Origin: Methylobacterium iners
Lineage (GTDB): Bacteria; Pseudomonadota; Alphaproteobacteria; Rhizobiales; Beijerinckiaceae
Length of the DNA: 64,000 nucleotides
Assembly (NCBI RefSeq): GCF_022179305.1
Contig: NZ_BPQP01000013.1
Location: 30,905 to 94,904 of the forward strand
Direction of reading: 5' to 3'
A model generated the notes under the pieces. That model made no database searches. It saw only the letters and a program-made list of their open reading frames with translations, and was not told the DNA's origin. Positions 21,433 to 30,090 of this stretch are shown piece after piece. The stretch's first letter is position 1; every line of letters begins with the position of its first letter. Made by a program: the position numbers and the translations under genes.

Positions 21433-22401
21433 ATGGCGGGAATGAACCTAGCCATAGCAGCGGGCCTCAGTGCGTTCACCGCAGCTGCCGTAGCCTACGC
21501 TGTCTTCGCTCCCTACCTGTCCGGCGAGAACCGCGCTGCGCAGCGCCGCAAGGCCGTGAGCGTAGTCATAAGCGCTGGCAGCCGTACCGCGACTGTCAGT
21601 CGGCGCGAGCAAGTGGCCAAGAGCCTCAAGGAAGTCGAAGCGAAGAAGGCTGGCACAAAGGTTACGCTCGAACTCAAGATCGCACGAGCCGGGCTGGATT
21701 GGTCGAAGCAGAAATTCTATGCCGTCTCTGGTGTGATGGCGCTGTGCTTCGGCGCCATCATCCTGGTCTTAACTGGCAATCCCCTGATCGCAGCCTTCGC
21801 CCTCTTCGCAGGTGGAGGCGGTCTACCTTTATGGCTGTTGGCCTTTCTGAGGAAACGGCGCATCGCGCATTTCATCAAGGAACTTCCGACGGCCATCGAC
21901 ATCATCACCCGCGGCATCCGCGCCGGCATCCCGCTTGGCGATTGCTTCCGCATCATCTCCCGGGAAGCCGAGGAGCCCATCCGCTCCGAATTCAAGCAAG
22001 TCGTCGAGGCACAGACGCTTGGACTGAGTCTCGGAGAAGCAATGATCAAGATGTACGAGCGTGTTCCTGTCGCCGACGTGAACTTCTTCGCGATCGTGAT
22101 CAGCATCCAGTCTTCATCGGGCGGCAATCTGTCCGAGGCCCTCGGCAACCTGTCGCGGGTGCTGCGCGAGCGCAAGAAGATGGCCGGCAAAATTCAGGCC
22201 ATGAGCATGGAGGCGAAGGCGTCCGGTGGCATCATCGCGGCATTGCCCTTCATCGTTGCGCTGCTGACGTACTTCGCCAGTCCGGACTACGTATCCCTTC
22301 TTTGGACTACGGACATGGGAAAGGTCGCTTTGGTCATCTCGGCATTCTGGATGTCGCTTGGCGTCTTCACCATGAAGAAGATGATCAGCTTCGAGGTTTG
22401 A
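21433..22401 (+). CDS. tadB: Tad platform protein TadB
   Basis: 322-residue inner-membrane protein of the T2SF family. An N-terminal hydrophobic segment, two more near residue 100-140, and the T2SF domain (KELPTAIDIITRGIRAGIPL, FAIVISIQSSSGGNLSEALGNLS), then two C-terminal helices. The ATG at 21433 has AGGGAGG at 21421-21427; upstream in-frame starts overlap the end of cpaF and lack such a site. Base composition is somewhat less GC-rich than in cpaF. Confidence 0.92.
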   Translation: MAGMNLAIAAGLSAFTAAAVAYAVFAPYLSGENRAAQRRKAVSVVISAGSRTATVSRREQVAKSLKEVEAKKAGTKVTLELKIARAGLDWSKQKFYAVSGVMALCFGAIILVLTGNPLIAAFALFAGGGGLPLWLLAFLRKRRIAHFIKELPTAIDIITRGIRAGIPLGDCFRIISREAEEPIRSEFKQVVEAQTLGLSLGEAMIKMYERVPVADVNFFAIVISIQSSSGGNLSEALGNLSRVLRERKKMAGKIQAMSMEAKASGGIIAALPFIVALLTYFASPDYVSLLWTTDMGKVALVISAFWMSLGVFTMKKMISFEV

Positions 22402-22583
22402 GGTACGCCTAAATTGGGTCATGATAATCTTTATTTAAATATAAAATAGATGGAGATCCTTCATCGCCTTTTAAACACTTTTGATTTTTTTACACTAAGT
22501 CCATGAGGCTTCTCCGCTTCCACACAGCGCCGAGGCCGGTCGATCAGCACACAACCTTCTCGACATCACCCAGGACACAAGAA
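22402..22583 (+). other. AT-rich gap between tadB and tadC
   Basis: 182 bp, of which 22410-22500 is strongly AT-rich (TTTATTTAAATATAAAATAG and later runs of T), unlike anything else in the window. It interrupts an otherwise tight pilus operon and could hold an internal promoter or mark an old insertion. No clear -35/-10 pair or inverted repeat was found. Confidence 0.5.
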
Positions 22584-23546
22584 ATGTTTGCCGAGATCGC
22601 TGCAAAGATCACCGATCCACGCTTCCTCGGGATGGTGCTCACCGGCGTCGCGACGGCAGCGACCGCCTTCGCGCTATTGCAGCCTGTGCTGGAGCCGGAC
22701 CGCCTCGGCAAGCGGATGAAGCAGGTAGGCGACGAGCGCGAGGAGATCCGCCGACGCGAGCGCGAGCGCATGGCCAACAAGGCGACACTTCGCGTCGCGC
22801 CCAAGGCGTACATGAAGCGGGTCGTCGAGCAATTCAATCTCAGCCGCTGGCTCGGCACGGAAACGGCGAGACGCCAGCTCATGATGGCAGGGTACCGATC
22901 GGCCGGTGCGGAGACGGGCTTCCTGTTCTTCCGGCTCGTGATGCCGGTCATCACGTTTGTATTTTCGGCCTTCTACGTCTTCGTCATCGAAGTCATCGAT
23001 CAACCGTTCATGATCCGCCTCATGATCGTGATCGCGGCGACCCTACTCGGGATCAAGGCGCCTGAGCTCTACCTCGCGAACAAGACCAGCAAACGGCAGG
23101 CGGAAATCCGTCGCGCATGGCCCGATGCTCTAGATCTGAGCCTGATCTGCGTCGAGTCCGGCATGTCTGTCGAGCACGCATTTCGCCGGGTCAGTGCCGA
23201 GATCGCCACGCAATCGGTTGCGCTCGCCGAGGAGCTGGCAGTCATGACCGCGGAGCTGTCCTACCTTCCAGATCGCCGCATGGCGTTCGAAAACCTCGCC
23301 ACGCGCGTCGGCCTCGACCCGGTCAAAGCGGTGACCACCGCCCTGATCCAGGCGGAACGCTACGGCACGCCGGTCGGGCAGGCGCTTCGCGTGCTTTCGC
23401 AAGAAAGCCGGGACCAGCGCATGAACGAGGCCGAGAAGAAGGCCGCCGCCCTCCCGCCGAAGCTTACGGTACCGATGATCCTGTTCTTCCTGCCGGTTCT
23501 GTTCGTCGTCATCCTGACGCCGGCCGCCATCCAAATCATGCGCTGA
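22584..23546 (+). CDS. tadC: Tad platform protein TadC
   Basis: 320 residues, second T2SF-family inner-membrane platform protein, partner of TadB. Hydrophobic segments near residues 20, 120-165 and at the C-terminus, with the T2SF core RAWPDALDLSLICVESGMS and the conserved QALRVLSQESRDQRMNEAEKKAA then PPKLTVPMILFFLPVLFVVI. The ATG at 22584 begins MFAEIAAKITD; the longer frame from 22503 starts in non-coding-looking sequence. Convergent with the TPR gene at 23567; a GC-rich imperfect hairpin spans 23554-23579. Confidence 0.92.
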   Translation: MFAEIAAKITDPRFLGMVLTGVATAATAFALLQPVLEPDRLGKRMKQVGDEREEIRRRERERMANKATLRVAPKAYMKRVVEQFNLSRWLGTETARRQLMMAGYRSAGAETGFLFFRLVMPVITFVFSAFYVFVIEVIDQPFMIRLMIVIAATLLGIKAPELYLANKTSKRQAEIRRAWPDALDLSLICVESGMSVEHAFRRVSAEIATQSVALAEELAVMTAELSYLPDRRMAFENLATRVGLDPVKAVTTALIQAERYGTPVGQALRVLSQESRDQRMNEAEKKAAALPPKLTVPMILFFLPVLFVVILTPAAIQIMR

Positions 23547-23566
23547 GTTAGGAGCCCTGCGCGGCT

Positions 23567-24424
23567 TCAGCCGCGGGGCGCTACTCGCCCCGCCTTGGCG
23601 TCCGAGGCCTTGATGGCCTTCCAGGCATTCGGCTGGGCGACGAAAGCGCGCAGCGCCACCGTGTTGGCGGCGGCCTCCTCCGGGGAGAGATCGCGGCGCG
23701 AGATCTCCTCGGCCTCCGCGAACTTGCCCTTGAGGCCGAGCACCAGCGACAGGTTCTGGCGCACCCGCGCATCGGCCTTGGGATGGCTCACGGCTTCCCG
23801 CAGGGTCGCCTCAGCCTGATCGAGACGGCGCGCGAGGGCGTAGGACAGGCCGAGATTCGACAGAATGGTCGGGTCTCCGGGCTGGATCTTCAGCGCAGCG
23901 GTGTAGAGCGACTGCGCGTTGGCGTGATCGCCGATCTGGTCGGCGACTGCACCCTGGGCGGAGAGCACGCGCCAGTCCGGACGGGCCGGCGTGTGGGCGT
24001 TCTGCAGGACCTCGGCGGCCTCCGCCAAACGTCCGACATCGGCGAGGCTCTTACCGTAGGCCGAGAGCACGGCGGGGTTCTTCGGGTTGCGCAGGGCCGC
24101 CTGCTGCAGCACGGCGACCGCCTGCGGCCGCTGATCCGTCGCGCGGAGTGCCTGGGCGTAGCGCATTGCGAGGGCGAGGTCGTTCTGGTCAGCGGCATAT
24201 TTCTCGCCGAGGCTGTCGACCTCGCGGCGGGTGATCCGGTTGGGAGCCGCAGCGTTGCCGAGGCCCGGCAGGGAGAACGAGCCGATGGACCCCGTGGTCT
24301 CGGGGGAGCGCGATTGGCAACCGGCCGCGATCAGCGCGACGAGCGTCGCGCGGAGGATCGGCCCGCGCCGAACCGACGACGGCGCCATCGAGGAGAGGAC
24401 AGGCTTGAGCCCTGGCGAGACCAT
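23567..24424 (-). CDS. tadD: TPR lipoprotein, TadD-like
   Basis: About 285 residues with a lipoprotein signal (ILRATLVALIAAGC) and several tetratricopeptide repeats (DLALAMRYAQALRATDQRPQA, NPAVLSAYGKSLADVGRLAEA, DPTILSNLGLSYALARRLDQA). TadD proteins of Tad loci are such TPR lipoproteins thought to assist secretin assembly. Three in-frame starts exist: GTG 24457, ATG 24424 and ATG 24388. 24424 is chosen for its GGAGCG eight bases upstream; 24388 gives the tidiest signal peptide but has no ribosome-binding site. Convergent with tadC. Confidence 0.85.
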   Translation of the reverse strand: MVSPGLKPVLSSMAPSSVRRGPILRATLVALIAAGCQSRSPETTGSIGSFSLPGLGNAAAPNRITRREVDSLGEKYAADQNDLALAMRYAQALRATDQRPQAVAVLQQAALRNPKNPAVLSAYGKSLADVGRLAEAAEVLQNAHTPARPDWRVLSAQGAVADQIGDHANAQSLYTAALKIQPGDPTILSNLGLSYALARRLDQAEATLREAVSHPKADARVRQNLSLVLGLKGKFAEAEEISRRDLSPEEAAANTVALRAFVAQPNAWKAIKASDAKAGRVAPRG

Positions 24425-24484
24425 CACACGCTCCGCACGACGGGGCCGGTACTTCACGCAGCCCGCCCTGGCGGTGGTAGAGCG

Positions 24485-24507
24485 TTAACCCTAATCGTCG
24501 GTTAACC
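24485..24507. promoter_or_regulatory. Direct repeat of TTAACCC between tadD and the aminopeptidase gene
   Basis: TTAACCC at 24485-24491 and 24502-24508, spaced 17 bases apart, in the 106-bp divergent gap. TTAACC is the CtrA half-site, but the spacing is not the standard seven bases. It may be a CtrA-type or other operator for tadD, or chance. Confidence 0.3.
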
Positions 24508-24530
24508 CTTTCCCCTGGTCGCGCTGCCTC

Positions 24531-25913
24531 ATGCACCATTCAATTCCCGACCTCCTCCCGAACGGCAACGCCGTCCCGATCCGCTGCGTCGCCTCTGCCG
24601 AATGGGAGGCCGTGGAGGCGAGCCTCAGCGGGGCGCATAGGACCTATGCCCGGGCGATCGACTTCGCGCCGAAGGCCGGACGCGTCGCGATGCTGCCAGC
24701 CGAGGACGGGACTCTGTCGCAGGTCCTGTTCGGTCTCGGCGATCCCGGTTCGAGCGGAGGCGACCGCCTCTTGGCCGGCAAGCTTCCGGGCCTGCTGCCG
24801 CCCGGCACCTACCGCCTGGAGGGCACGCCGGACCCCTCCGCCGCCGCGCTCGCCTGGCTGATGGGAAGTTATCGCTTCGTGCGCTACCGGGAGCCGGGGC
24901 CGGATGGTCCGCGCCTCGTCGCGCCGAAGGGCGTCGACGCCGCCGAAATCGGGCGGATCGCTCGCGCTGTCGCGCTCGGGCGCGACCTCGTCAACACGCC
25001 GGCCAACGATCTCGGCCCCGCCGAGATCGAGGCCGCGTCCCGTGCCCTCGCCGAGCGGCACGGGGCCGGGATCGCGGTGACGCGGGGTGAGGACCTTGCC
25101 CGCGAGTTTCCGCTGATCCACGCGGTCGGTGCGGCGTCGCCGCGGGCGCCCCGCCTGATCGACCTGACCTGGGGACCCGAGACGGCGCCCCGCGTCACTC
25201 TCGTCGGCAAGGGGGTCGCTTTCGATACGGGGGGCCTCGACATCAAACCGTCAAGCGCCATGCTCCTCATGAAGAAGGACATGGGCGGAGCCGCCGCCGC
25301 GCTCGCCGCCGCCGATATGATCATGGGCACCGGCCTGAACCTGCGGCTGCGCCTGCTGATCCCGGCCGTGGAGAACGCGGTTTCAGGCGACGCCTTCCGG
25401 CCCGGCGACGTGATCCGCAGCCGCGCGGGCCTCAGCGTCGAGATCGGGAACACCGATGCCGAGGGCCGGCTCATCCTCGCGGATGCCCTGACCCTCGGCA
25501 ATGCGGACAGGCCCGAGCTCCTCATCGATTTCGCGACGCTGACGGGGGCGGCCCGCGTGGCGCTCGGCCCCGATCTGCCGGCCTACTTCACGGAGGACGA
25601 GGAGCTTGCCACGGCCGTCGCCTCCGCCGGTACGGCGGCGATCGATCCGGTCTGGCGCCTGCCGCTGCACGCCCCCTACGCGAGCCTGCTCGATTCGAAG
25701 GTGGCCGATCTCAACAACGTCTCCGGCGGCCCCTTCGCGGGGGCGATCACGGCAGCCCTGTTCCTGCGCCGCTTCGCGCCGAACACGAAGGCCCACGTCC
25801 ATTTCGATCTCTACGGCTGGAACCCCTCGACGAAGCCCGGCCGGCCGGAGGGCGGCGAGGTCCAGACCGCACGCCTCGTCTACGACCTGCTCAAGCGACG
25901 GTACCCGGCCTGA
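24531..25913 (+). CDS. Leucyl aminopeptidase family protein (peptidase M17)
   Basis: 460 residues. The C-terminal catalytic domain of M17 zinc/manganese aminopeptidases is intact: VGKGVAFDTGGLDIKPS near 224-240 (Lys, Asp ligand), MKKDMGGAA (Asp), and NTDAEGRLILADAL near 306-320 (Asp, Glu ligands, catalytic Arg). The N-terminal domain is divergent and shorter than in PepA, as in the PepB-like alphaproteobacterial group. It removes N-terminal residues from peptides in the cytoplasm. Ends 4 bases before the convergent EcsC-family gene. Confidence 0.92.
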   Translation: MHHSIPDLLPNGNAVPIRCVASAEWEAVEASLSGAHRTYARAIDFAPKAGRVAMLPAEDGTLSQVLFGLGDPGSSGGDRLLAGKLPGLLPPGTYRLEGTPDPSAAALAWLMGSYRFVRYREPGPDGPRLVAPKGVDAAEIGRIARAVALGRDLVNTPANDLGPAEIEAASRALAERHGAGIAVTRGEDLAREFPLIHAVGAASPRAPRLIDLTWGPETAPRVTLVGKGVAFDTGGLDIKPSSAMLLMKKDMGGAAAALAAADMIMGTGLNLRLRLLIPAVENAVSGDAFRPGDVIRSRAGLSVEIGNTDAEGRLILADALTLGNADRPELLIDFATLTGAARVALGPDLPAYFTEDEELATAVASAGTAAIDPVWRLPLHAPYASLLDSKVADLNNVSGGPFAGAITAALFLRRFAPNTKAHVHFDLYGWNPSTKPGRPEGGEVQTARLVYDLLKRRYPA

Positions 25914-25917
25914 GGGC

Positions 25918-26820
25918 TCAGGTCGCGAGCGCCGCCTTTTCGACCTCGTAGGCGGCCCGAACCGCGGCCTGGCCGTAGATCCGTTCCAGCCGCCGGATCG
26001 CGAAATGCGCCCGCGCCGTCGACTGGAAATGGTCCATGAAGGCGGCGTTGACGGCCGCGCCGCCCACCGCGCCGAGGATCGGGACGGCCTGCGCCGCCAC
26101 CTTCTGCGAGACCACGATGCCGAAGCGCGCCGCGATCTGCGCCGAGAACCGGATCAGCGCCGGTGCGGCCTCCTCGAGGAGCGCGCGGTTGCCGGCATAG
26201 CGGGCCGCCTCGGCCATGGTCTTGGCGAGCGCGGCGCGAACCGCGAAGTAGCCGCTCTCGTTCAGCGCCGTCTCCGCCCCGGACCGGCCGCCGAGCGCGA
26301 AGACCTGCATGCAGGCGAGCGCGTTCGCTGGGTCGCTCAGATCCTCGCCCTCGCGCCGCGCGATCTCCGCGATCGAGCGCAGCATCAGGGTGGTCGAGAC
26401 CGGAAGCTCCACGGCGAGCGTCGCGAGGCCGAAAGCGCCGCCCAAAGCCCCGGAGAGGGCGGCCATCGCCTTGTGGGAGCGGTCACTCGAGCCGAACAGC
26501 CGCGCCAAGCGGCCCTGCGGTTCGGCTCCGATCGCGGGCAGCGTCGAACCCACCGCGCCCTGGGGCAGCGTGGCGAGCGCCACGCGCAAGGCGCCGCGCA
26601 TCGCTGCCTCGGTGGATCGCGCCACGGCGTCGGTGACGGGGGCGGGCAGCGCCCGGCCGATCATGTCGAGGGGAGCGCCGGCCGCCGCCGAGAGCCTCGC
26701 TGCGAGGCTCGGCCGCTCGAGGTTGGCCACCGCCTGCCGCAGGACGGCGAGGTCGGCCTCGCTCAAGGCGCGAGCCTCCGCCTTCGTGGAAACCGGCAGG
26801 CTGTCGCTGGCCAAGGTCAT
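25918..26820 (-). CDS. EcsC-family protein
   Basis: About 300 residues, Ala-rich and helical. The EcsC signature is seen: ATLAVELPVSTTLMLRSIAEIARREGEDLSDP, and later IGAEPQ-type and VPILGAVGGAAVNAAFMDHF, which matches the family's VPVVGAxxGAxxNxxFxxHF end. Function of the family is unclear; it is probably membrane-associated. A GTG at 26829 is in frame and equally possible as start. Lies 78 bases after the MFS gene on the same strand. Confidence 0.85.
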   Translation of the reverse strand: MTLASDSLPVSTKAEARALSEADLAVLRQAVANLERPSLAARLSAAAGAPLDMIGRALPAPVTDAVARSTEAAMRGALRVALATLPQGAVGSTLPAIGAEPQGRLARLFGSSDRSHKAMAALSGALGGAFGLATLAVELPVSTTLMLRSIAEIARREGEDLSDPANALACMQVFALGGRSGAETALNESGYFAVRAALAKTMAEAARYAGNRALLEEAAPALIRFSAQIAARFGIVVSQKVAAQAVPILGAVGGAAVNAAFMDHFQSTARAHFAIRRLERIYGQAAVRAAYEVEKAALAT

Positions 26821-26898
26821 GTCGCCCACGGGAAACGCCTCATGCTGTTGCGGCTACGGTCGGTGGAGGCAAGCGCCGGCCTGGCGGTTGGTTCCGGC

Positions 26899-28251
26899 TC
26901 ATGCCTTGGCGGCGATGGCTTCCTCCTCGGGCGGCGAGACCGCCTCGCCCGATCCCGCATCCTTGCCCTCGCCCAGCGCACTCAGGGCAAGGCACAGCAC
27001 GGCGACCGGGATGCCGATCCCCGCGGAGACTGCGAAGAACTGCGCGTAGCCGAAGTAATCGACCATGTAGCCGGAGAACCCGCCCACGAACTTGCCCGGC
27101 AGGGCGTAGAGCGAGGAGAGCAGCGCGTATTGCGTGGCGACGAAGGCCGAGGAGGTCAGGCTCGACATGTAGGCGATCAGCGCCGTGCCGGCGAAGTTGC
27201 CGGCGAAGTTGTCGATGGAGATGCTGGCAACGAACAGCGTCGTGTCGTGGCCGCTCACCGCCAGCCATGAGAACATGAGGTTTGAGGCGGCCGCGGCGAT
27301 CCCGCCCGCGATAAGGGTCGGTTGCAGCCCGAAGCGGAGCACCGCGAAGCCCCCGGCGAGCGCCCCGACGATGCCGATGATGACGCCGTAGATCTTCGTG
27401 ACGTTGGCGATCTCGGTCAGCGAGAACCCCTGCTCGATGTAGAAGGGCTGCGCCATGACGCCCGAGATGATGTCGGGCAGGCGATAGAGCATGATCAGCG
27501 CGAGGATGAGCACGAGCCGGGCTCCCTTCCGGCGCATCAGATCGCGAAAGGGTTCGACCACCGCGATCCGCAGGGTATCCGCGACCGAGCGGCGCTCGCC
27601 GGCGACGGGCACGGGGTCCTGCCTGGGGGCGGCGAGCGCGCCGACGAGACCGACAAGCATCAGGAGGGCCATGGCCCCGTAGGCGGCCGACCAGCCGGCG
27701 CCCTGCGCGATGTAGAGGGCCCCGGCGCCTGCGAAGGCCCGCGCGACGGCATAGCCGAGCTGGTAGGCGCCAAGCATCACGCCCTGGCGCTCGGTCGGAG
27801 CCGAATCGATGCGCCAGCCGTCGACGACGATGTCCTGCGTCGCCGAGGCGAAGGCGGTGACGAGCGCGCAGATCACCATGAAGGAGAGGTTGTTCGCCGG
27901 ATCACCCTGGCTCATCCCGAGGAGCCCCACCGCGACGACCACCTGGGCCGCGACCATCCAGGCCCGGCGCCGGCCCAGCCAGCGGGCCAGGACCGGCAGG
28001 TCGAGGCGATCGATCACGGGTGCCCAGAGGAATTTCAGCGAGTAGGCGAAGGAGACGTAGCTCAGCAACCCGATGCTGGTGCGCTGGATGCCCGCCGTGG
28101 CGAGCCAGGCCGAGAGGGTCGAGAAGACGAGCAGGATCGGCAGGCCGCAGGCGAAGCCCAGCGCCAGCATCAAGGCGACGCGCGAATCCTCGACGATATC
28201 GCGCATGCGAAACTTTCCGGGCTTCGCGCTCGTATCATCGCTCGCGGACAT
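26899..28251 (-). CDS. MFS permease, AmpG-like
   Basis: 450 residues with about 12-14 hydrophobic segments. N-terminal GFACGLPILLVFSTLSAWL, SYVSFAYSLKFLWAPVIDRL and FASATQDIVVDGWRID are the hallmarks of the AmpG (muropeptide permease) group, which imports anhydro-muropeptides for cell-wall recycling; the exact substrate here is inferred. The ATG at 28251 has AGGAG nine bases upstream; the open frame begins farther up at 28365 without support. Followed on the same strand by the EcsC-family gene. Confidence 0.88.
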   Translation of the reverse strand: MSASDDTSAKPGKFRMRDIVEDSRVALMLALGFACGLPILLVFSTLSAWLATAGIQRTSIGLLSYVSFAYSLKFLWAPVIDRLDLPVLARWLGRRRAWMVAAQVVVAVGLLGMSQGDPANNLSFMVICALVTAFASATQDIVVDGWRIDSAPTERQGVMLGAYQLGYAVARAFAGAGALYIAQGAGWSAAYGAMALLMLVGLVGALAAPRQDPVPVAGERRSVADTLRIAVVEPFRDLMRRKGARLVLILALIMLYRLPDIISGVMAQPFYIEQGFSLTEIANVTKIYGVIIGIVGALAGGFAVLRFGLQPTLIAGGIAAAASNLMFSWLAVSGHDTTLFVASISIDNFAGNFAGTALIAYMSSLTSSAFVATQYALLSSLYALPGKFVGGFSGYMVDYFGYAQFFAVSAGIGIPVAVLCLALSALGEGKDAGSGEAVSPPEEEAIAAKA

Positions 28252-28474
28252 GACGGAACTCCTATGGCCGGCGCGCCTTGATCCCGCATGATCGTGGCAG
28301 CCTTGCGCCGTCGCCGGGCGCCGCGCGATGTGCATGCCACGTCGCGCCGGCCCGGGCGACGACAATCGGCGACGAGAGCGGAGGGCCGTGGAATTTTGCT
28401 AGCTGGGCTGGAGGAAAATCTTTCATTTGCTATTTTCGGGGGCCTTCCGTCCATGAGTAAAGACCGGAATCCTA

Positions 28475-29587
28475 ATGCGGAGTAGCGCGGTCAACCCCGG
28501 GTCTGCGGCCGAGGTGGCAACGGAGGCCTTCGCAGCTGCGTTCAGCGCGAGCTCGACGCCGATGGTGCTCACCGACCCGAGCAAGCATGACAATCCCATC
28601 GTCTGGGCCAACGACGCCTTTCTCGCCCTCACCGGCTACGATCGTCACGAAATCGAGGGGCGCAACTGCCGGATGCTTCAGGGCGAGGCATCCGACCCGA
28701 CCACCATTCGCCAGATCCGAGACAGCATCTCCGCCGAGACGCAGCTCGAGGTGGAGCTGTTCAATTATCGAAAGGACGGCTCCCGGTTCTGGAACGCCAT
28801 GACGATCACGCCCGTGCGCGATGAGGCCGGGAACCTGCGCTACTACTTCGCGGCCCAAGCCGACATGACGGAGAAGCACCGGCTGGAGACGGCTCTGAAA
28901 GGCGCGAACGACGATCTGGAACGTCAGGTTCAGGCGCGCACCGCCGACCTGCTGGCGGCGCTGGAGCAGAAGACGGCGCTACTCCACGAGGTCGATCACC
29001 GGGTCAAGAACAACCTTCAGGTGATCTCCTCGCTGATGCTGCTGAAGGCGCGGCGCACCCCGGAGGGCGAGGCCCGCGACGCCCTGCAGGGCATGGCCGA
29101 GCGGATCGGCGCGCTCTCCACCGCCCACCGCATGCTCTACTCGGAGGGCGACGTCACCCGCTTCAACCTCCAGGATTTCGCCGCCGATTTCCTCTCCGAC
29201 CTGACGGCAGGGGTCGACACCGATCGCATGGCGATCAACGCGGAGATCGACGCGGTGGCCGTCTCGGCGGCGATGGCCGCTCCTCTCGCGCTGATGATGC
29301 ACGAACTCGCCACCAACGCCCTGCGCCATGCCTTCCCCGACAATCGGGAGGGCCGCCTCACGATCTCGGCTCGGCGGCGGGACGGAGGCCTGAACATCCG
29401 TATCGAGGACGATGGCGTCGGCATCTCGGCCGGCGTGCCTAATCCCGCCGGCTTCGGCCGCTCGCTCGTCGACATGGTGGTACGCCAACTCCGCGGCACG
29501 ATCGACTGGGACGAGCACGGGCCCGGCACCCGCGTCGAGATCAAGATCCCCCTCGATGCCGCGACCTTGAGCGGTTCGACCTCATGA
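28475..29587 (+). CDS. LOV-domain blue-light sensor histidine kinase
   Basis: 370 residues. The N-terminal PAS domain (about 25-130) is a LOV domain: GRNCRMLQG at 62-70 with the flavin-adduct Cys65, plus FNYRKDGSRFWN and PVRDEAGNLRYYFAAQADMT. A helical linker leads to a HisKA_2 dimerisation domain (HEVDHRVKNNLQVISSLMLL, conserved His175) and an ATPase domain with MMHELATNALRHAFP (N box) and IRIEDDGVGI (G box). Light-driven Cys adduct formation would control autophosphorylation. The stop overlaps the ATG of the receiver gene (ATGA), so the pair is coupled. An AT-rich patch upstream (28385-28440) may hold the promoter. Confidence 0.92.
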   Translation: MRSSAVNPGSAAEVATEAFAAAFSASSTPMVLTDPSKHDNPIVWANDAFLALTGYDRHEIEGRNCRMLQGEASDPTTIRQIRDSISAETQLEVELFNYRKDGSRFWNAMTITPVRDEAGNLRYYFAAQADMTEKHRLETALKGANDDLERQVQARTADLLAALEQKTALLHEVDHRVKNNLQVISSLMLLKARRTPEGEARDALQGMAERIGALSTAHRMLYSEGDVTRFNLQDFAADFLSDLTAGVDTDRMAINAEIDAVAVSAAMAAPLALMMHELATNALRHAFPDNREGRLTISARRRDGGLNIRIEDDGVGISAGVPNPAGFGRSLVDMVVRQLRGTIDWDEHGPGTRVEIKIPLDAATLSGSTS

Positions 29588-30084
29588 CGGGTGTCATACC
29601 GGACAAGGCCATCGACGGAGCGCTGCGCATCCTCGTCGTCGAGGACGAGGCGTTGATCGCTCTCGAACTGGAATGCCTGCTCGACGATCTTGGCCACGTC
29701 ACCATCGGCGTCGTGGGGAATTCGCAGGAGGCGATCGCGCTCGGCCGCAGCGCGGCGCCCGACGTCGCGTTGGTCGACATCCACCTGATTGACGGACCGA
29801 CCGGCATCGAGGTCGCCCGCGCGCTCAGCGCCGACCAGCGCACCACCGTGGTGTTCATGACGGCCAACAGCAAGCGCATCCCGCCGGATTTCGCGGGCGC
29901 CTTCGGCGTCATCGCCAAGCCCTATTCGGAGCGGGCGGTCGCGAACGCCCTGCATTACGTCGCCGAACGCCGCGCCGGACGGACACCGCCCCCGGAGGGC
30001 CTGGACGGGTTCCGGCTTGCGGCCATGCCGGAGGGCGAAACGGAGTTCGGGGCGGAGGGGACCGGGCCGGACCTCCGGCATTGA
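29584..30084 (+). CDS. Single-domain response regulator paired with the LOV kinase
   Basis: 166 residues: one receiver domain (about 14-130) with acidic pocket VVEDEA (Glu20-Asp21), phospho-acceptor Asp65 in VALVDIHL, FMTANS and the conserved Lys in IAKPYS, followed by about 35 residues of charged tail with no DNA-binding domain. The four-base ATGA overlap with the kinase gene makes it the likely cognate partner. Output is probably by protein contact. Convergent with mutS, 6 bases apart. Confidence 0.92.
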   Translation: MTGVIPDKAIDGALRILVVEDEALIALELECLLDDLGHVTIGVVGNSQEAIALGRSAAPDVALVDIHLIDGPTGIEVARALSADQRTTVVFMTANSKRIPPDFAGAFGVIAKPYSERAVANALHYVAERRAGRTPPPEGLDGFRLAAMPEGETEFGAEGTGPDLRH

Positions 30085-30090
30085 CGGCCG

